A stretch of 64,000 nt of DNA from Paramoeba atlantica (GCA_977017575.1 CDRNVI010000043.1:372001-436000), one strand, 5' to 3'; shown: positions 1 through 9,205, counted from the first letter of the stretch. Numbers and translations: made by a program. The notes: generated by a model from the letters alone, not told the origin.

Positions 1-105
1 ACAGATTACGGGCAGGCATGGGACACATACATTCCCAAACCCTCTCATCACTACTGACCCTCTCCCATCTTCACCACACCTCCTTTCCCCCCCACACCGC
101 AGTAA

Positions 106-366
106 CCACTAGTCCGCTCTCCCTCCCCTGTGCACCACAGTAACCCCACTTTCTCTTTCTCCTCCACAATAACCATCAACGACTTCATTGATGCTCTTCA
201 ATCATCATGCTTTATTGTATCCATGTCATGTCCGCAGCAATTTCCCGGAGAAAACACGTGTGGACTTCATGTAGCAAACAACATGTATTGTGCTTTGTTT
301 CCTTATCTGGGTAGAGGTTACAAAGTGTTTCTATTTTGGCTGCGCCCAGCGACGCATACCCCCTAG
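106..366 (+). pseudogene. Possible C-terminal fragment of a C48 (Ulp1/SENP-type) cysteine peptidase
   Basis: The open stretch has no ATG at its start. It encodes CPQQFPGENTCGLHVANN, which resembles the end of the Ulp1/SENP catalytic domain, where an oxyanion-hole Gln (PQQ) precedes the nucleophile in a D/N-x-CG motif. The His and Asp of the triad would lie upstream, in sequence that is low-complexity C/T-rich DNA or outside the window. It is the only plus-strand protein-like match at this end and abuts a C-run element end at 359, so it may belong to a mobile element rather than to a host gene. The match is short and I give it low confidence. Confidence 0.22.
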
Positions 367-404
367 TAATTTGTCATCCGCCCTACGCCCCTAGTTATTT
401 GTCA
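359..404 (+). repeat. C-run element end with tandem subterminal repeat
   Basis: After a TA dinucleotide, CCCCCTAGTAATTTGTCA is repeated about 27 bp later as GCCCCTAGTTATTTGTCA. The layout (C-run, AGTAA, then ATTTG, given twice) matches the left end of the element at 3742. No matching right end is visible nearby, so this is probably a solo or broken end. Confidence 0.4.
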
Positions 405-466
405 CTGTTCTTCAAAAAAAAAATGCAAAGATTTCTGTTATAATAATTATTGACTGCCCCTATGGA

Positions 467-703
467 TTAAACGCGATTAAATATTCTGATGCTCCACCTG
501 ATAAAAAATATCTTGTGTTTTTCCTTGGTTTCTTCGAAAAAATCATATTTTCGATGCCATGGTGGTCTATTTGACGACAGATGTTCTTGAGCTGGTACCC
601 ACCCGGTCGCTGAATCATAAAAGCTACCGTAATTAAGCTTTAAGGTATCTACGGAAAATGATTCTAACTGTACCACGGCAATCCCTTGGGTTCGCATCAG
701 CAT
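467..703 (-). CDS. Small hypothetical protein, 78 aa, doubtful
   Basis: An ATG-started frame lies 28 bp downstream of the stop of the Cdc25-like gene on the same strand. The product is basic and aromatic-rich towards its end (PPWHRKYDFFEETKEKHK) and has no domain I recognise. It could be a real small gene, or chance coding in the 3' region of the upstream gene. Only its orientation and tight spacing support it. Confidence 0.2.
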   Translation of the reverse strand: MLMRTQGIAVVQLESFSVDTLKLNYGSFYDSATGWVPAQEHLSSNRPPWHRKYDFFEETKEKHKIFFIRWSIRIFNRV

Positions 704-730
704 ACTTTTTGTCAGGGTATCATGGCGAAA

Positions 731-1174
731 TCATGGTGCTTGCGTGGAAACTAACGTTGGATACATCTGATAAAACATTTGAAAGCCACCTGAAAGCACT
801 GATACGCTCGCAGTATCTTTTTCTGGAATGTTGATTTCCCTCATTACATCTACACAAAGGGCAGCTGCTGCGGGACCACGCTGTTGACTGAACATACAGT
901 GAAAAACAAGGGTACATTTGGAAATATTGGCCTCGTCGCGTAGAGTTTGCTTCTCAAAAAGACGTCTACGATCAGAAAACAATGTGTGGAGGAATTCCTG
1001 CATTTTTAAGCGGCATAATGATTTTGAAGGCAGATGCAAACTCTGCGGTATGTATCCCTCTGCCCGGTCCTCATCGCGCACATCTACAACAATTACTTCT
1101 TTCCGAAAAAGAGCCCCGCCCTTTATCACAGTGGCAAGCTCTGCGCTAGTTATTTTTCGTACGGACATGTTCAT
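731..1174 (-). CDS. Cdc25/ACR2-type rhodanese phosphatase or arsenate reductase
   Basis: The 147-aa product has a single rhodanese fold. The start of the domain reads VIVVDVRDEDRAEGYIP, and the active-site loop is HCMFSQQRGP, a C-x5-R loop of the kind found in plant and fungal small Cdc25-like proteins (Arabidopsis CDC25/ACR2, fission yeast Ibp1), which have HCALSQVRGP. Family members are tyrosine phosphatases and often arsenate reductases; which one applies here cannot be told. The frame stays open upstream to about 1375, but only a GTG starts it, and that extension runs through a 59-bp tandem repeat. I therefore chose the ATG at 1174 (MNMSVRKITSAEL). The size agrees with the 130-150 aa family norm. 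Confidence 0.85.
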   Translation of the reverse strand: MNMSVRKITSAELATVIKGGALFRKEVIVVDVRDEDRAEGYIPQSLHLPSKSLCRLKMQEFLHTLFSDRRRLFEKQTLRDEANISKCTLVFHCMFSQQRGPAAAALCVDVMREINIPEKDTASVSVLSGGFQMFYQMYPTLVSTQAP

Positions 1175-1340
1175 AAGAAATATTGGGTTTTGTAAACAAC
1201 AATTTTGTTGTACTACTTCTGGTATATTACATGCAGTATGAATATACAGTACTACAGTACGAATTTCAAAACGCAACCTACCATATCCCGTGACGGAAAC
1301 GTTCTGAGAAAATAGAGAACTGAAGAAGCGAAAAAGCGGA

Positions 1341-1517
1341 AACAAATACTGTTCTCTTATTAAGCTTTTCTCCACTATTGTTCACCCTGGTTTGTTTGAA
1401 ACAAATATTATTCTCTTATTAAGCTTTTCTCCACTATTGTTCACCCTGGTTTGTTTGAAACAAATATTATTCTCTTATTAAGCTTTTCTCCACTATTGTT
1501 CACCCTGGTTTGTTCGA
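1341..1517. repeat. Three tandem copies of a 59-bp unit
   Basis: Units begin at 1341, 1400 and 1459, each starting AACAAATA and containing TAAGCTTTTCTCCACTATTG. Copies differ by only a few bases, so the array is recent. It lies about 170 bp upstream of the likely start of the Cdc25-like gene, in its probable promoter or 5' leader. Confidence 0.92.
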
Positions 1518-2025
1518 AAAGTGGATTTTCAAAATCGACATGAATTTTTCTTAATTTATTTATCTTATTTTTCGAATAATGTAGTTCATGACACAAGCAC
1601 ATACATTAGGAAAATAGATATTTCAGGTTACATTATCATTTCAGGTTCACTCAAACCCCTTTTCAAACATCTCCCTCTGTTACCCGCTTCACTGGTCTGG
1701 ACTGGTGACCCGCAAACGTGACGTTGAGGGGGCTTTCATTAAAACGGTATCGATGCTTCAAACTTCGACCCCATCTCTCTTGTATTTAATGGCTATGCAC
1801 GGCGATTTTCGGCAAAGGGCACAACCCGTCGAAATACTTATCCTTATAAAATTAATTAAGAAAAGACGCAGTACAGTGTAGTCTACTCGCAATTAATTTC
1901 TGATGTCTGTGCTTTTGCAGTAGGCAAAGACAGTTGTATTGGCCTTCCAAACATGAAAATGTTTTGCCCCAAAATTGTCAGCCATACTATCGTCGGCTAT
2001 ACCAACCATTGTGTATGAGTAATAC
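1518..2025. other. Intergenic, no gene seen
   Basis: AT-rich sequence between the 59-bp array and the end of the LYR gene. A short plus-strand frame here lacks coding character. No RNA gene or repeat recognised. Confidence 0.5.
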
Positions 2026-2409
2026 TCAAAAAGGATATGGTGGCAACGGACGTTGTCTCAGAATTCCACTTATTCGTTGTTGACACCATATTTTATGTTC
2101 TTCCTCTTTCTTCAAATAATCTTGCCTGAACAGCTTTGCTTCACGAAGAGAAAGCGTTCTAACAGCTCGATTGTAAGCTTTTATACCTTCAAGATCGGGC
2201 GATATATATTCTCTAATGAAAGTTGCCATTTGCAGGCCGATTCTATGCAAAGATTGGATGTCCTGCCGCGGTGTATCCTTGTGGTATTTGTATAATTCTA
2301 GCTTGATTTTATGTCGAGCCCAGAATAATTGTGCACGATCCTGAGGATAAGCATCACGAATAGCTTGACACAACTTACGGTAAAGATGCTGTGAAGAGTT
2401 CCAAGACAT
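2026..2409 (-). CDS. LYR-motif (Complex1_LYR) mitochondrial protein
   Basis: The 127-aa protein begins MSWNSSQHLYRKLCQAIRDA. The L-Y-R tripeptide sits at residues 9-11, followed by a Tyr-Pro (DAYPQD) and a basic helix with a Phe (LFWARHKIKLELYKYH), the pattern of the Complex1_LYR family. These small helical proteins act in mitochondria as adaptors for Fe-S cluster insertion (ISD11, SDHAF1, LYRM7) or as complex I subunits and bind acyl-ACP. A second helical half, rich in Lys and Glu, ends in PLPPYPF. I cannot decide which LYRM subfamily it is. The ATG is the first in frame. Confidence 0.75.
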   Translation of the reverse strand: MSWNSSQHLYRKLCQAIRDAYPQDRAQLFWARHKIKLELYKYHKDTPRQDIQSLHRIGLQMATFIREYISPDLEGIKAYNRAVRTLSLREAKLFRQDYLKKEEEHKIWCQQRISGILRQRPLPPYPF

Positions 2410-2697
2410 GGAATGCCAAACTGAGTAGAAGGAAAGCGAGAAATTAAAACGTAAATAAAGTTATAAAGTTCATCGCGGACACACCGAATTGTTGGAAACT
2501 ACTGTACATTACATCGCACTACAAGTCGTGAGCGATACAATCGAGTCCGTTTTCCTGTTTGTGTTAGAAACCAAGGATTCGAACTCTATTCGGCCTCAAA
2601 TCATCGATTGACACGATATGCGCTTAAATGTGAGTTTGATGCCCTTGAAGAGCGCAGGGATCACGATACATTAGAAATTTGAGCTATAAGATTTTGT

Positions 2698-3069
2698 CTA
2701 CTTGGAGACTATTGTATTGTTCGGGCTCTCTGGAGCCAAACATCCATAGTTCTCTGTTACAGACAGTCCTGTTGTACTAGATAAAGTAATAAGACGATCA
2801 CTGATGTGCAAAAGTTGGAGATTTCGCGATCTTCCCTTATTTTCCTTGTCACTATTCATAATGGCTGTTGCTGTTGTCCTATTAGACCGGGAACATCGAC
2901 TCTCAATATTATTCTCACAATTTGGTAATGTAACAAAGTCTTTTCCTAATCTACTGCCCAACACAGCACAAGCATGCAAGAAACTTTCCTCTTCGTGATA
3001 TATGCGACGCTCAATTTCAATTAATTGACATCCCACACGTTCTCTCGGGGCGTGCTCCAAAAATTCCAT
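2698..3069 (-). CDS. Small protein with weak Eaf6-like (NuA4 subunit) helix
   Basis: The 123-aa frame starts at the ATG giving MEFLEHAPRERV; a slightly longer frame starts only with GTG. Residues about 13-45 (QLIEIERRIYHEEESFLH, then AVLGSRLGKDF) resemble the Eaf6 pattern, in which an IY...E.S+L segment follows a Leu/Glu-rich helix. Eaf6 is a small shared subunit of NuA4 and related histone acetyltransferases. The rest is Ser/Asn-rich and not recognisable. The resemblance is short; an unrelated coiled-coil protein is an equal possibility. Confidence 0.42.
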   Translation of the reverse strand: MEFLEHAPRERVGCQLIEIERRIYHEEESFLHACAVLGSRLGKDFVTLPNCENNIESRCSRSNRTTATAIMNSDKENKGRSRNLQLLHISDRLITLSSTTGLSVTENYGCLAPESPNNTIVSK

Positions 3070-3741
3070 GATACTAAATCGCACTATACATGTATGTATG
3101 TAGTAAGCATGAACCGGATAAAGTCATTACTGTTCAAAAAGGAAGAACTTAACGAGACGCACAAAACTTGTACTGGCACTGAAAGCCTATTACAGTGTAT
3201 GTAACGTACATGTTTCTTATCATGTCCCACGCGAACTAGTGCCTCAGCTTTCTTAAGGAACCTCTGACTTCCGCGTTACATCCAAGCCAAAATTTTATCG
3301 CTAAAACTCATGGTACATTTTTTTTTGTTTTTTAATTAAAAGTTGTCAATTTTTGGCAAGAACCATTTTTCTATTTTATTTTTGTCAATTTCACATGAAG
3401 TCTGATGTTGGCAACCACCTTTTAGAGAAGAGTGCCATAGATTTCGCACAAACTCAAATTTCATCAATTTTTTGACCATCCTTGACAATCATCGAGTGAG
3501 ATTTCGGTTTCGACTACTGTGTATTCTAAGGTAACCGGGTGACACTCAGTGCGATTATAGAAGTATAAAGAGAACCCGCGGTAAACCTCGTAGCCACGAA
3601 CAGGCAAGCTGGACGACACAAAACGTCGTAAGGCTCTGTTGCCTTTTTAGATGATGAATCAATGGGACCTATAAGGATAATTTTATGTGAACTACTTAGC
3701 GAAAATCTTGACAAAATCGATATCGTAGAAGACGCATCGTA
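3070..3741. other. Intergenic, no gene seen
   Basis: AT-rich, with T-runs near 3320-3380. Nothing recognisable up to the C-run element that starts at 3742. Confidence 0.5.
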
Positions 3742-4021
3742 GACCCCCCCAGTAACAAGGATTTGACCCTTTTTCGGCGGTCCCCCAGTAACAAGGATTT
3801 GGCTCGGGAGGGTGGTTGGAGGGAGGTGTTTGGGCGGGTGGGGGTTGCTGGGCGGGTGAGAGTAGTTGCGCGGGAGCGAATGGCGTAGTTGCGGGGGTGG
3901 CTGGACAAAAAAGCAACGCATTCATGAACAAAAAGGGTCTTTTCCCACCCAAAAGGCATACCCCCCAATAACAAGGATTTGGTCATTTCGGCCCAAAATC
4001 GATTCTATTACTGGGGGGGTC
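3742..4021. mobile_element. C-run terminal-inverted-repeat element (MITE), TA-flanked
   Basis: The 280-bp element begins GACCCCCCCAGTAA and ends in its exact inverse TTACTGGGGGGGTC, with TA on both sides (3740-3741 and 4022-4023). CCCCC(A)GTAACAAGGATTTG recurs in direct orientation near 3745, 3782 and (as AATAACAAGG) 3961. The last copy faces the right end, so the final 60 bp could fold back. The interior (about 3805-3860) is very G-rich, with several GGG tracts that could form a G-quadruplex. Frames of 86-131 codons on the minus strand exist only because of the low-complexity C/P-rich sequence. It encodes no transposase, so it would be non-autonomous; a TA target suggests Tc1/mariner/pogo relatives. 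Confidence 0.8.
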
Positions 4022-4166
4022 TACGGTATTAGAAATTGGTAGCATACTGAAAGGGGAAAGGGGACTATGTGGTGTGCGACGAGCAGCACTCATCGCATCT
4101 ACCGAACAAGTTTCATTTCTCCCATAAAAACAAAATTTGGACTGATATTTCCAATGCGAAGGTATC

Positions 4167-6983
4167 TTACGACATGAAGACATCCACGTCTGACTTGGCA
4201 GTTGGCTCTGTGCCCCGAAGAAAAGCGTGTTCTAAAAGTTGCTCTACTGTCGCCCTCTTTTCTGAATCTCTTTCAAAGCACTTTAAAAGAAAATCTGCAA
4301 GCAAAGGGTCTAATTCTGTTGGTAAGTTTGGTGGTAAGCCGGATGTTTCAGTAATTTGCTGCATTGCTTGATACAGTGTTGCTGCCTGTCTCCATGGTGG
4401 TCGACCTCCATTGAGCATTTCCACAATTGTACACCCGAAGGACCATACGTCTGAATTGTACGTCCACTTGACTCCATGAAATGCTTCGGGCGCCATCCAA
4501 AGAGGGGTTCCCGTAATCGTCGCAGTTTCGGAACCAGTGACCAATTTTTTGGCCGTTCCAAAATCAGCAACTTTCAGAACGCCTGTTTTGGAAATCAGTA
4601 CATTGTCTCCTTTGAGATCACGATGTACAATCTGATGATTATGAAGGTGCTTTAACGCACTCAATATCTGGGTAGCGTAGCTTTGTAACGTTACTTTACT
4701 GAGGCCACCACTTGGAAGTTTTCGGCACATTTGGCTAAGGCTTCCTCCTTCAGCGTACTCCATCGCAATGGTAATGTCACGTGTGTTGCGATTCAGCTGA
4801 CAACCGTAATACTTGATCAAATTCCTATGTTCGGGAAGTTCCCTCATTAGGTTAACTTCTCTCACAATACTCTGTGCTTCCTTGAGAGAAAGTCGGTCAC
4901 GATGCTTCCCTTTTAGAGGAATGACTTTCAATGCGACAACGGTTCCTGTATCTTCTCTAAACGCTTTGAATACTTTACCGTGAGCCCCACGTCCGATGAG
5001 ATGCCCGCGGGTAAACTTCAATGTTGGGCTACTATCTGCGGATTTCGCGGCGATATCCATAAAAATATAATCCGTTGCTGAACGGGAAGTATTGTCAGAG
5101 AATGGTGAAGGACTTGGTGCTGATGACGGACTTCCTTGTGGTGACTCTGTGTCAAGATCTGATGAAAACGAGAATGATTCCTGTTGAGTTGGTGTTGAAG
5201 GACTTGAGAGTGCTCCGTTGTTCACAGTATATGCGCTTTCTTCCTCCGGCGCTGGTAGCAGAGATTGCAATGCTGGAGGTTTTTCGGATCTTACGGAACC
5301 CATTGAAGAAATAATGTCTTCTGAAGATGTAGTGAATGCCTCACACTGGCTTGATTTTTTCTTACGATAAAGCAATATACTCATTAATGCAGCGTTCAGA
5401 AGAAAACAGACGCTTATCCATACAAGAAAAATACGTTTGTAATGATGCCTGTGAAGGAAAGGGGCCAATTGTCTTGCCGTCGGAGGTAATTCTATGCTAA
5501 AAATAAGGACCGATTCCGAAGGCTGTAGTTCCGTACTGCTATGAGCAAATAATTTGTTGCGACCCTTTTTGCTTACAGTCACCGTTGGCTGCTCAAAGAC
5601 ATCTGAAGATTCCTTTGAAACGCAGTGTTTACCCCCCACAACAGCAATAGTATATTCATTCAGTCGGGCATTCGGTAGATTTCCAGAGTATACCGCGTGC
5701 ATGGAAGAGCCCGCAAGCTGAAAATTATTACTCTCCAGTGATCCAAGTAAAAGATTCAAGTTCACAACTCGCCAACCACAGCTACGACAACTGAGGTCCA
5801 AAACCTCTGCAAAAGGAACTATATTGCCGTCTTCGCCGAACCCACCAAAAACAAACAAGTAATTTTTGCCCTTTGTTCCGTCACCAACTACTATAACAGA
5901 ATGGTGACTCCTTGCGTAATGAAGCGGAGCGTATGGCTTCCATCCTAATTGCTCCTTAAAAAACCAAACTTTGTTCGTAACTGCACCGTTTGATATGAGT
6001 TGACCCCCAATCACAAACAAGATCCGTAAGGCATACAATGCGATTCGATGTCCACGTAAGCTCTCTGGCAAAAGAGCAACGACCTTTTTCTGATAAAATA
6101 TTGGCCAATGAACAGTATCGTACTCAACAATTTCCCTGGAACAGTTCACACTATCCAATACTTCCCCTGAGAAACCTTGTCTTGGTGATAACACTGCAGG
6201 TTCAATAATTTTGCTATGCTTGCGAATCCGTGAAGAATCTTTACTTGTACTTATATCCTGCTGCCTTGAGTGTCCGACAGAATGTTGAGCATTTATTTCT
6301 TTGCGTACATTATGTATCCTCACGCCGCCTCCGACCCAGATATAATCCCCAAGTTGAACAATCGTACTTTCACTCACTGGTGGAACGTTCGTTCCCCACG
6401 GCTCTCCATGCTCAGGAGGGGCATACCAATGAGGTTCTAACCACTGCTCAGTGGCCAAATCGAACACATCCGTATGTTCTGGAATATGGCCTCGTGGACC
6501 CACGCCACCTAACAATATGGCTACGTGATTGTGTATAACTGCACCAGAAGCATTCACTCTAGGAGTATGATACAACCCGGTATGATCCCCTGGGAGAGAA
6601 AACCACTTACGTTTCTCCATATCATATTTGAAATTTCTGGTGGCCCAAGTGCCATTCGAATACGTACCCCCGAAAACATAAAGACCAGATGCATACAGAA
6701 GAGTTACTGAGCCCAATCGTGGACCGTCAGGAAGAGTTTCGGTATGCGGCTTTCCGACAAGTGCGATTGAGATGTTCAATTCGGTTAAAGAACACGAAAT
6801 ATTTTTTCTGACCATAGAGTCCGCTGAGTAAACTCTATGCATATTTTCTTGGCGGAAAAACGGATCCAAGTAGGTACGACCCAAAGTCAAACCCAATAAG
6901 ACGCTCCCCACGAGAGGCAGTAATATTGTTTGAAGACAATACTGACGTTCTGACAGAGTGCTGCATACTCTATTAACCGACAT
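4167..6983 (-). CDS. Kelch-ectodomain transmembrane STE11/MEKK-like protein kinase (paralogue 1)
   Basis: The 938-aa protein reads as a receptor kinase. Residues 15-36 are a hydrophobic signal or anchor. Residues 85-460 hold kelch-like blades with repeated GG motifs preceded by hydrophobic strands (LYVFGG, AILLGG, IWVGGG, ILFVIGG, YLFVFGG, TIAVVGG). Residues 518-539 form one strong membrane helix, followed by RKKK and a Ser/Pro-rich juxtamembrane stretch. Residues 657-922 are a complete kinase: GRGAHGKVF (664-672), VALK Lys 685, HRDLKGDN, DFG (807-809), GTPLWMAPEAF. HRDLKGDN and GTPLWMAPE point to the MAP3K (STE11) group. Kelch propeller plus membrane helix plus MAP3K in one chain is not an arrangement I know from model organisms. 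A second copy lies at 11940-15080. All catalytic residues are present, so activity is expected. Ligand and pathway are unknown. Confidence 0.88.
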   Translation of the reverse strand: MSVNRVCSTLSERQYCLQTILLPLVGSVLLGLTLGRTYLDPFFRQENMHRVYSADSMVRKNISCSLTELNISIALVGKPHTETLPDGPRLGSVTLLYASGLYVFGGTYSNGTWATRNFKYDMEKRKWFSLPGDHTGLYHTPRVNASGAVIHNHVAILLGGVGPRGHIPEHTDVFDLATEQWLEPHWYAPPEHGEPWGTNVPPVSESTIVQLGDYIWVGGGVRIHNVRKEINAQHSVGHSRQQDISTSKDSSRIRKHSKIIEPAVLSPRQGFSGEVLDSVNCSREIVEYDTVHWPIFYQKKVVALLPESLRGHRIALYALRILFVIGGQLISNGAVTNKVWFFKEQLGWKPYAPLHYARSHHSVIVVGDGTKGKNYLFVFGGFGEDGNIVPFAEVLDLSCRSCGWRVVNLNLLLGSLESNNFQLAGSSMHAVYSGNLPNARLNEYTIAVVGGKHCVSKESSDVFEQPTVTVSKKGRNKLFAHSSTELQPSESVLIFSIELPPTARQLAPFLHRHHYKRIFLVWISVCFLLNAALMSILLYRKKKSSQCEAFTTSSEDIISSMGSVRSEKPPALQSLLPAPEEESAYTVNNGALSSPSTPTQQESFSFSSDLDTESPQGSPSSAPSPSPFSDNTSRSATDYIFMDIAAKSADSSPTLKFTRGHLIGRGAHGKVFKAFREDTGTVVALKVIPLKGKHRDRLSLKEAQSIVREVNLMRELPEHRNLIKYYGCQLNRNTRDITIAMEYAEGGSLSQMCRKLPSGGLSKVTLQSYATQILSALKHLHNHQIVHRDLKGDNVLISKTGVLKVADFGTAKKLVTGSETATITGTPLWMAPEAFHGVKWTYNSDVWSFGCTIVEMLNGGRPPWRQAATLYQAMQQITETSGLPPNLPTELDPLLADFLLKCFERDSEKRATVEQLLEHAFLRGTEPTAKSDVDVFMS

Positions 6984-7325
6984 TTATGTACATAGAGACT
7001 AAAATTGAAGAGATTTCTTTAATCGTGGACAGCAAAAGTCACGAATAAAAGCTTGTCGCAAAGGGCTTTTTACATGCAGGGGGTGCACGAAAATATTGAG
7101 GATAAAATTCGTAAATGTTGGCCAATTTTGGAAGGTAGCATCGCATTCGAGAGCTCTCATAGAGTTACATGTGATATTATTACCTATCGCGCATTCTTGG
7201 GATTGTTTCCTAATTTTTTCCAATTGTTGAACCTGAATTCTGGTTGCCACAAAGTGCCATACACCCCTGTTCCACTTTTTTGCCCGCAATTGATTGAGCA
7301 CACCAGATGAGCTTTTCGAATTTTC
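6984..7325. other. 5' flank of kinase gene 1, no gene seen
   Basis: Sequence just upstream of the kinase start. A 125-codon minus-strand frame runs through it into the hairpin at 7326, but it has no recognisable domain and I do not call it a gene. The promoter of the kinase should lie here. Confidence 0.4.
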
Positions 7326-7433
7326 TTTTTTAGGCTCTTCGTTATACGCGGTGGTCGCTTTCAACTTAGAAGTCACTCATGCTGCGCGCTTCGCGTTGAA
7401 AACTACCACCGCGTATGACGAAGAGCCTAAAAA
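7326..7433. repeat. Long inverted repeat, 39-bp arms (hairpin)
   Basis: The arm at 7326-7364, carrying GGCTCTTCGTTATACGCGG, is repeated inverted at 7395-7433 with about four mismatches around a 30-bp loop. T-runs and A-runs close the outer ends. It may be a foldback element or a transcribed hairpin. A diverged copy of the right arm and the loop edge recurs at 8161-8215. Confidence 0.85.
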
Positions 7434-7867
7434 AAAAATTGGCTTCGAAAGCAGGAGAAACCGGAAGGATTGGAGCCAAAATTAGCCAATTTTAGGGTAG
7501 AAATAGGGTTATTTTTGCGTATTTTTGTTCTCAGAGCACTAAATTCGACTTTTTTTAAATCACTCGTACGCATGAATGTAAGGCTACAGAACGTAATCGG
7601 TATAGAATTCGAGTCCAACGACACCATTCTTCCGGGACAAAAATACCCCTTTGGGACCGAAAAATACTTTTTGGCATTTTTTAGTCAAATTTGGGCCATT
7701 TTGGTAGGCGCACCACGGCTCATAGAAGGGGTATCTCGTGAAACCAACTGCGGAGAAAGCTAGTATATGTCCCGAACTCTCAAAATACAATAGGGGAAAC
7801 AGTTTTAAAAAAGTATTTTTTTTGCCATTTTTTTCGCCAAGTTGAATTTTTTTTGCAAAAGAATTTG

Positions 7868-8489
7868 GGTAACCGGCACTATAAATGTAGGTTAAAATCC
7901 ATTTTTTTCTGATGATTTTTTTCCGCTCGAAAAAACTTTTACATGACTTTTTAAAACGTTTCCACTCATACTCATGTCGTTCCAACTTATATTTCAATGC
8001 TTGGAATACTCAATGGACCGCCCAGGATATACTACATTGGCCTACTACATTGGTCTACTTGGTATTGGTGACCTGTAAAAAGGATAAGGTGCGCTCCCAG
8101 ACGCTCCCAGACACTCCCATCCAGTTTGAACCCTCTTGGAAGCCACCACGGCTACCCCCTTCGCGTTGAGAACTGCTTCCGCGTTTAACGCAAAGACTAA
8201 AAAGGAAAAAATTGCGAAACGATCCAGAATAATCCAACTTTTGGTACAAATACTCGATTCTCCCCATATTTCGTATTCTCCCCATATTTCGGACGTTTTT
8301 TGGGGTCTTACCATTAGAGGTAGGGGGCACATCTGATCGAAAAAACGTGTGGTCTGGTAAGTAAGCTAAAAAAATAAATAAGAAAAGAGATTAACGAAAG
8401 ATCAAAAACTTTTTCCTGAGTCCTTTTGGGCATGATTGTTCAAACAAATTTTACTTGTTTTCAACCTACATTTATAGTGCCGGTGAACC
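7868..8489. mobile_element. Element or segment bounded by 26-bp inverted repeats
   Basis: GGTAACCGGCACTATAAATG with the following TAGGTT (7868-7893) recurs inverted at 8463-8489 with one or two differences. The interior includes TACTACATTGG repeats (8029-8055), a duplicated CTCCCAGAC block (8093-8118), two adjacent 17-bp copies ending CCCCATATTTCG (about 8257-8291) and the diverged hairpin arm at 8161. No coding capacity is convincing. It looks like a nested pile of non-autonomous repeats. Confidence 0.55.
8161..8215 (+). repeat. Diverged half copy of the 7326-7433 hairpin
   Basis: TCGCGTTGAGAACTGCTTCC followed by GCGTTTAACG and CTAAAAAGG aligns to 7391-7445 (TCGCGTTGAAAACTACCACC onwards). 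Only the right half is present, so the hairpin unit is a dispersed repeat. Confidence 0.55.
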
Positions 8490-8848
8490 AAAAATTTTTC
8501 CGAAAAAATCCGAACTTGTCGGACCCGTCCTGCGCATACGTGGGGGGGTCACCCCCGGGTAGGGGGGTGGAAAATACGTACCAGGACCCTGGCTACCCGT
8601 TCTGCGCTTTTGTTTCGAAAAATAATTTTTTCAAAAAAAAATTCGTGCGGTATGCCCCCCATGGACCCCCAAGGGTCCGATTTTTTTTTGAAATTTTTTG
8701 GACCACCGGAGCCCCTTTTATATATTTTTCTTCTATTATATTACTGTGTTCCTCTTATATTTTCACTGTTTTTGTTCACTTTTTTTTCAATAATCGAGGG
8801 TAAAGCGGTAGTTATACAACCACCGCAATTTTTTCAGCAAAGTACGTA

Positions 8849-9205
8849 CTGTCCCCCCCGTACGTAAGAGTCCGCCGATTTTAGGCAATTGGACTCCTAA
8901 GTGGGGGGGTCACAATTTTTCGGACTCTTAAGTGGGAGGGGGCCGCATTTTTTCCTAAAATTTCAATATGGCCGGTTCCGTTTTTTTTTCCTCTATTTTT
9001 TCTATTTTTGTACCATCAAGTACAAATCGCTTGGAAATATTAAAAACGCAATGGGCAGACAAAAAACAAAATCAAAGAAAATAGAAAAAAATCAAAGAAA
9101 AAAAAATCTGGCGGCGCTTCGCGCCGCAGGCAGCCCGAGGTTCCGTCAAAAAGGACTCTTAAGTAGGGGGAGTACCCCGCGGACTCTTAAGTAGGGGGGG
9201 GGCAG
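8849..9205. mobile_element. C-run terminal-inverted-repeat element with five copies of GGACTCTTAAGT
   Basis: The left end CTGTCCCCCCCGTACGTAAG and the inverse of the right end CTGCCCCCCCCCTACTTAAG both continue into AGTCCGC, about 24 of 27 positions matching. TA flanks both sides (8847-8848 and 9206-9207). The terminal unit GGACTC(T/C)TAAGT(A/G)GGGGG is also present internally near 8890, 8919 and 9150, plus inverted at the left end. The 357-bp element has no transposase. Its organisation (terminal unit iterated subterminally) matches the element at 3742 although the sequence is different. Confidence 0.8.

Noticed and set aside
2540-2600. tRNA-like T-loop (AGTTCGAATCC on the minus strand)
   Set aside because: T stem and acceptor do not pair and no D or anticodon arm fits.
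3526-3986. Three overlapping minus frames of 86-131 codons
   Set aside because: Encoded by the C-run element's low-complexity sequence (PP and SLLLGG repeats), no family.
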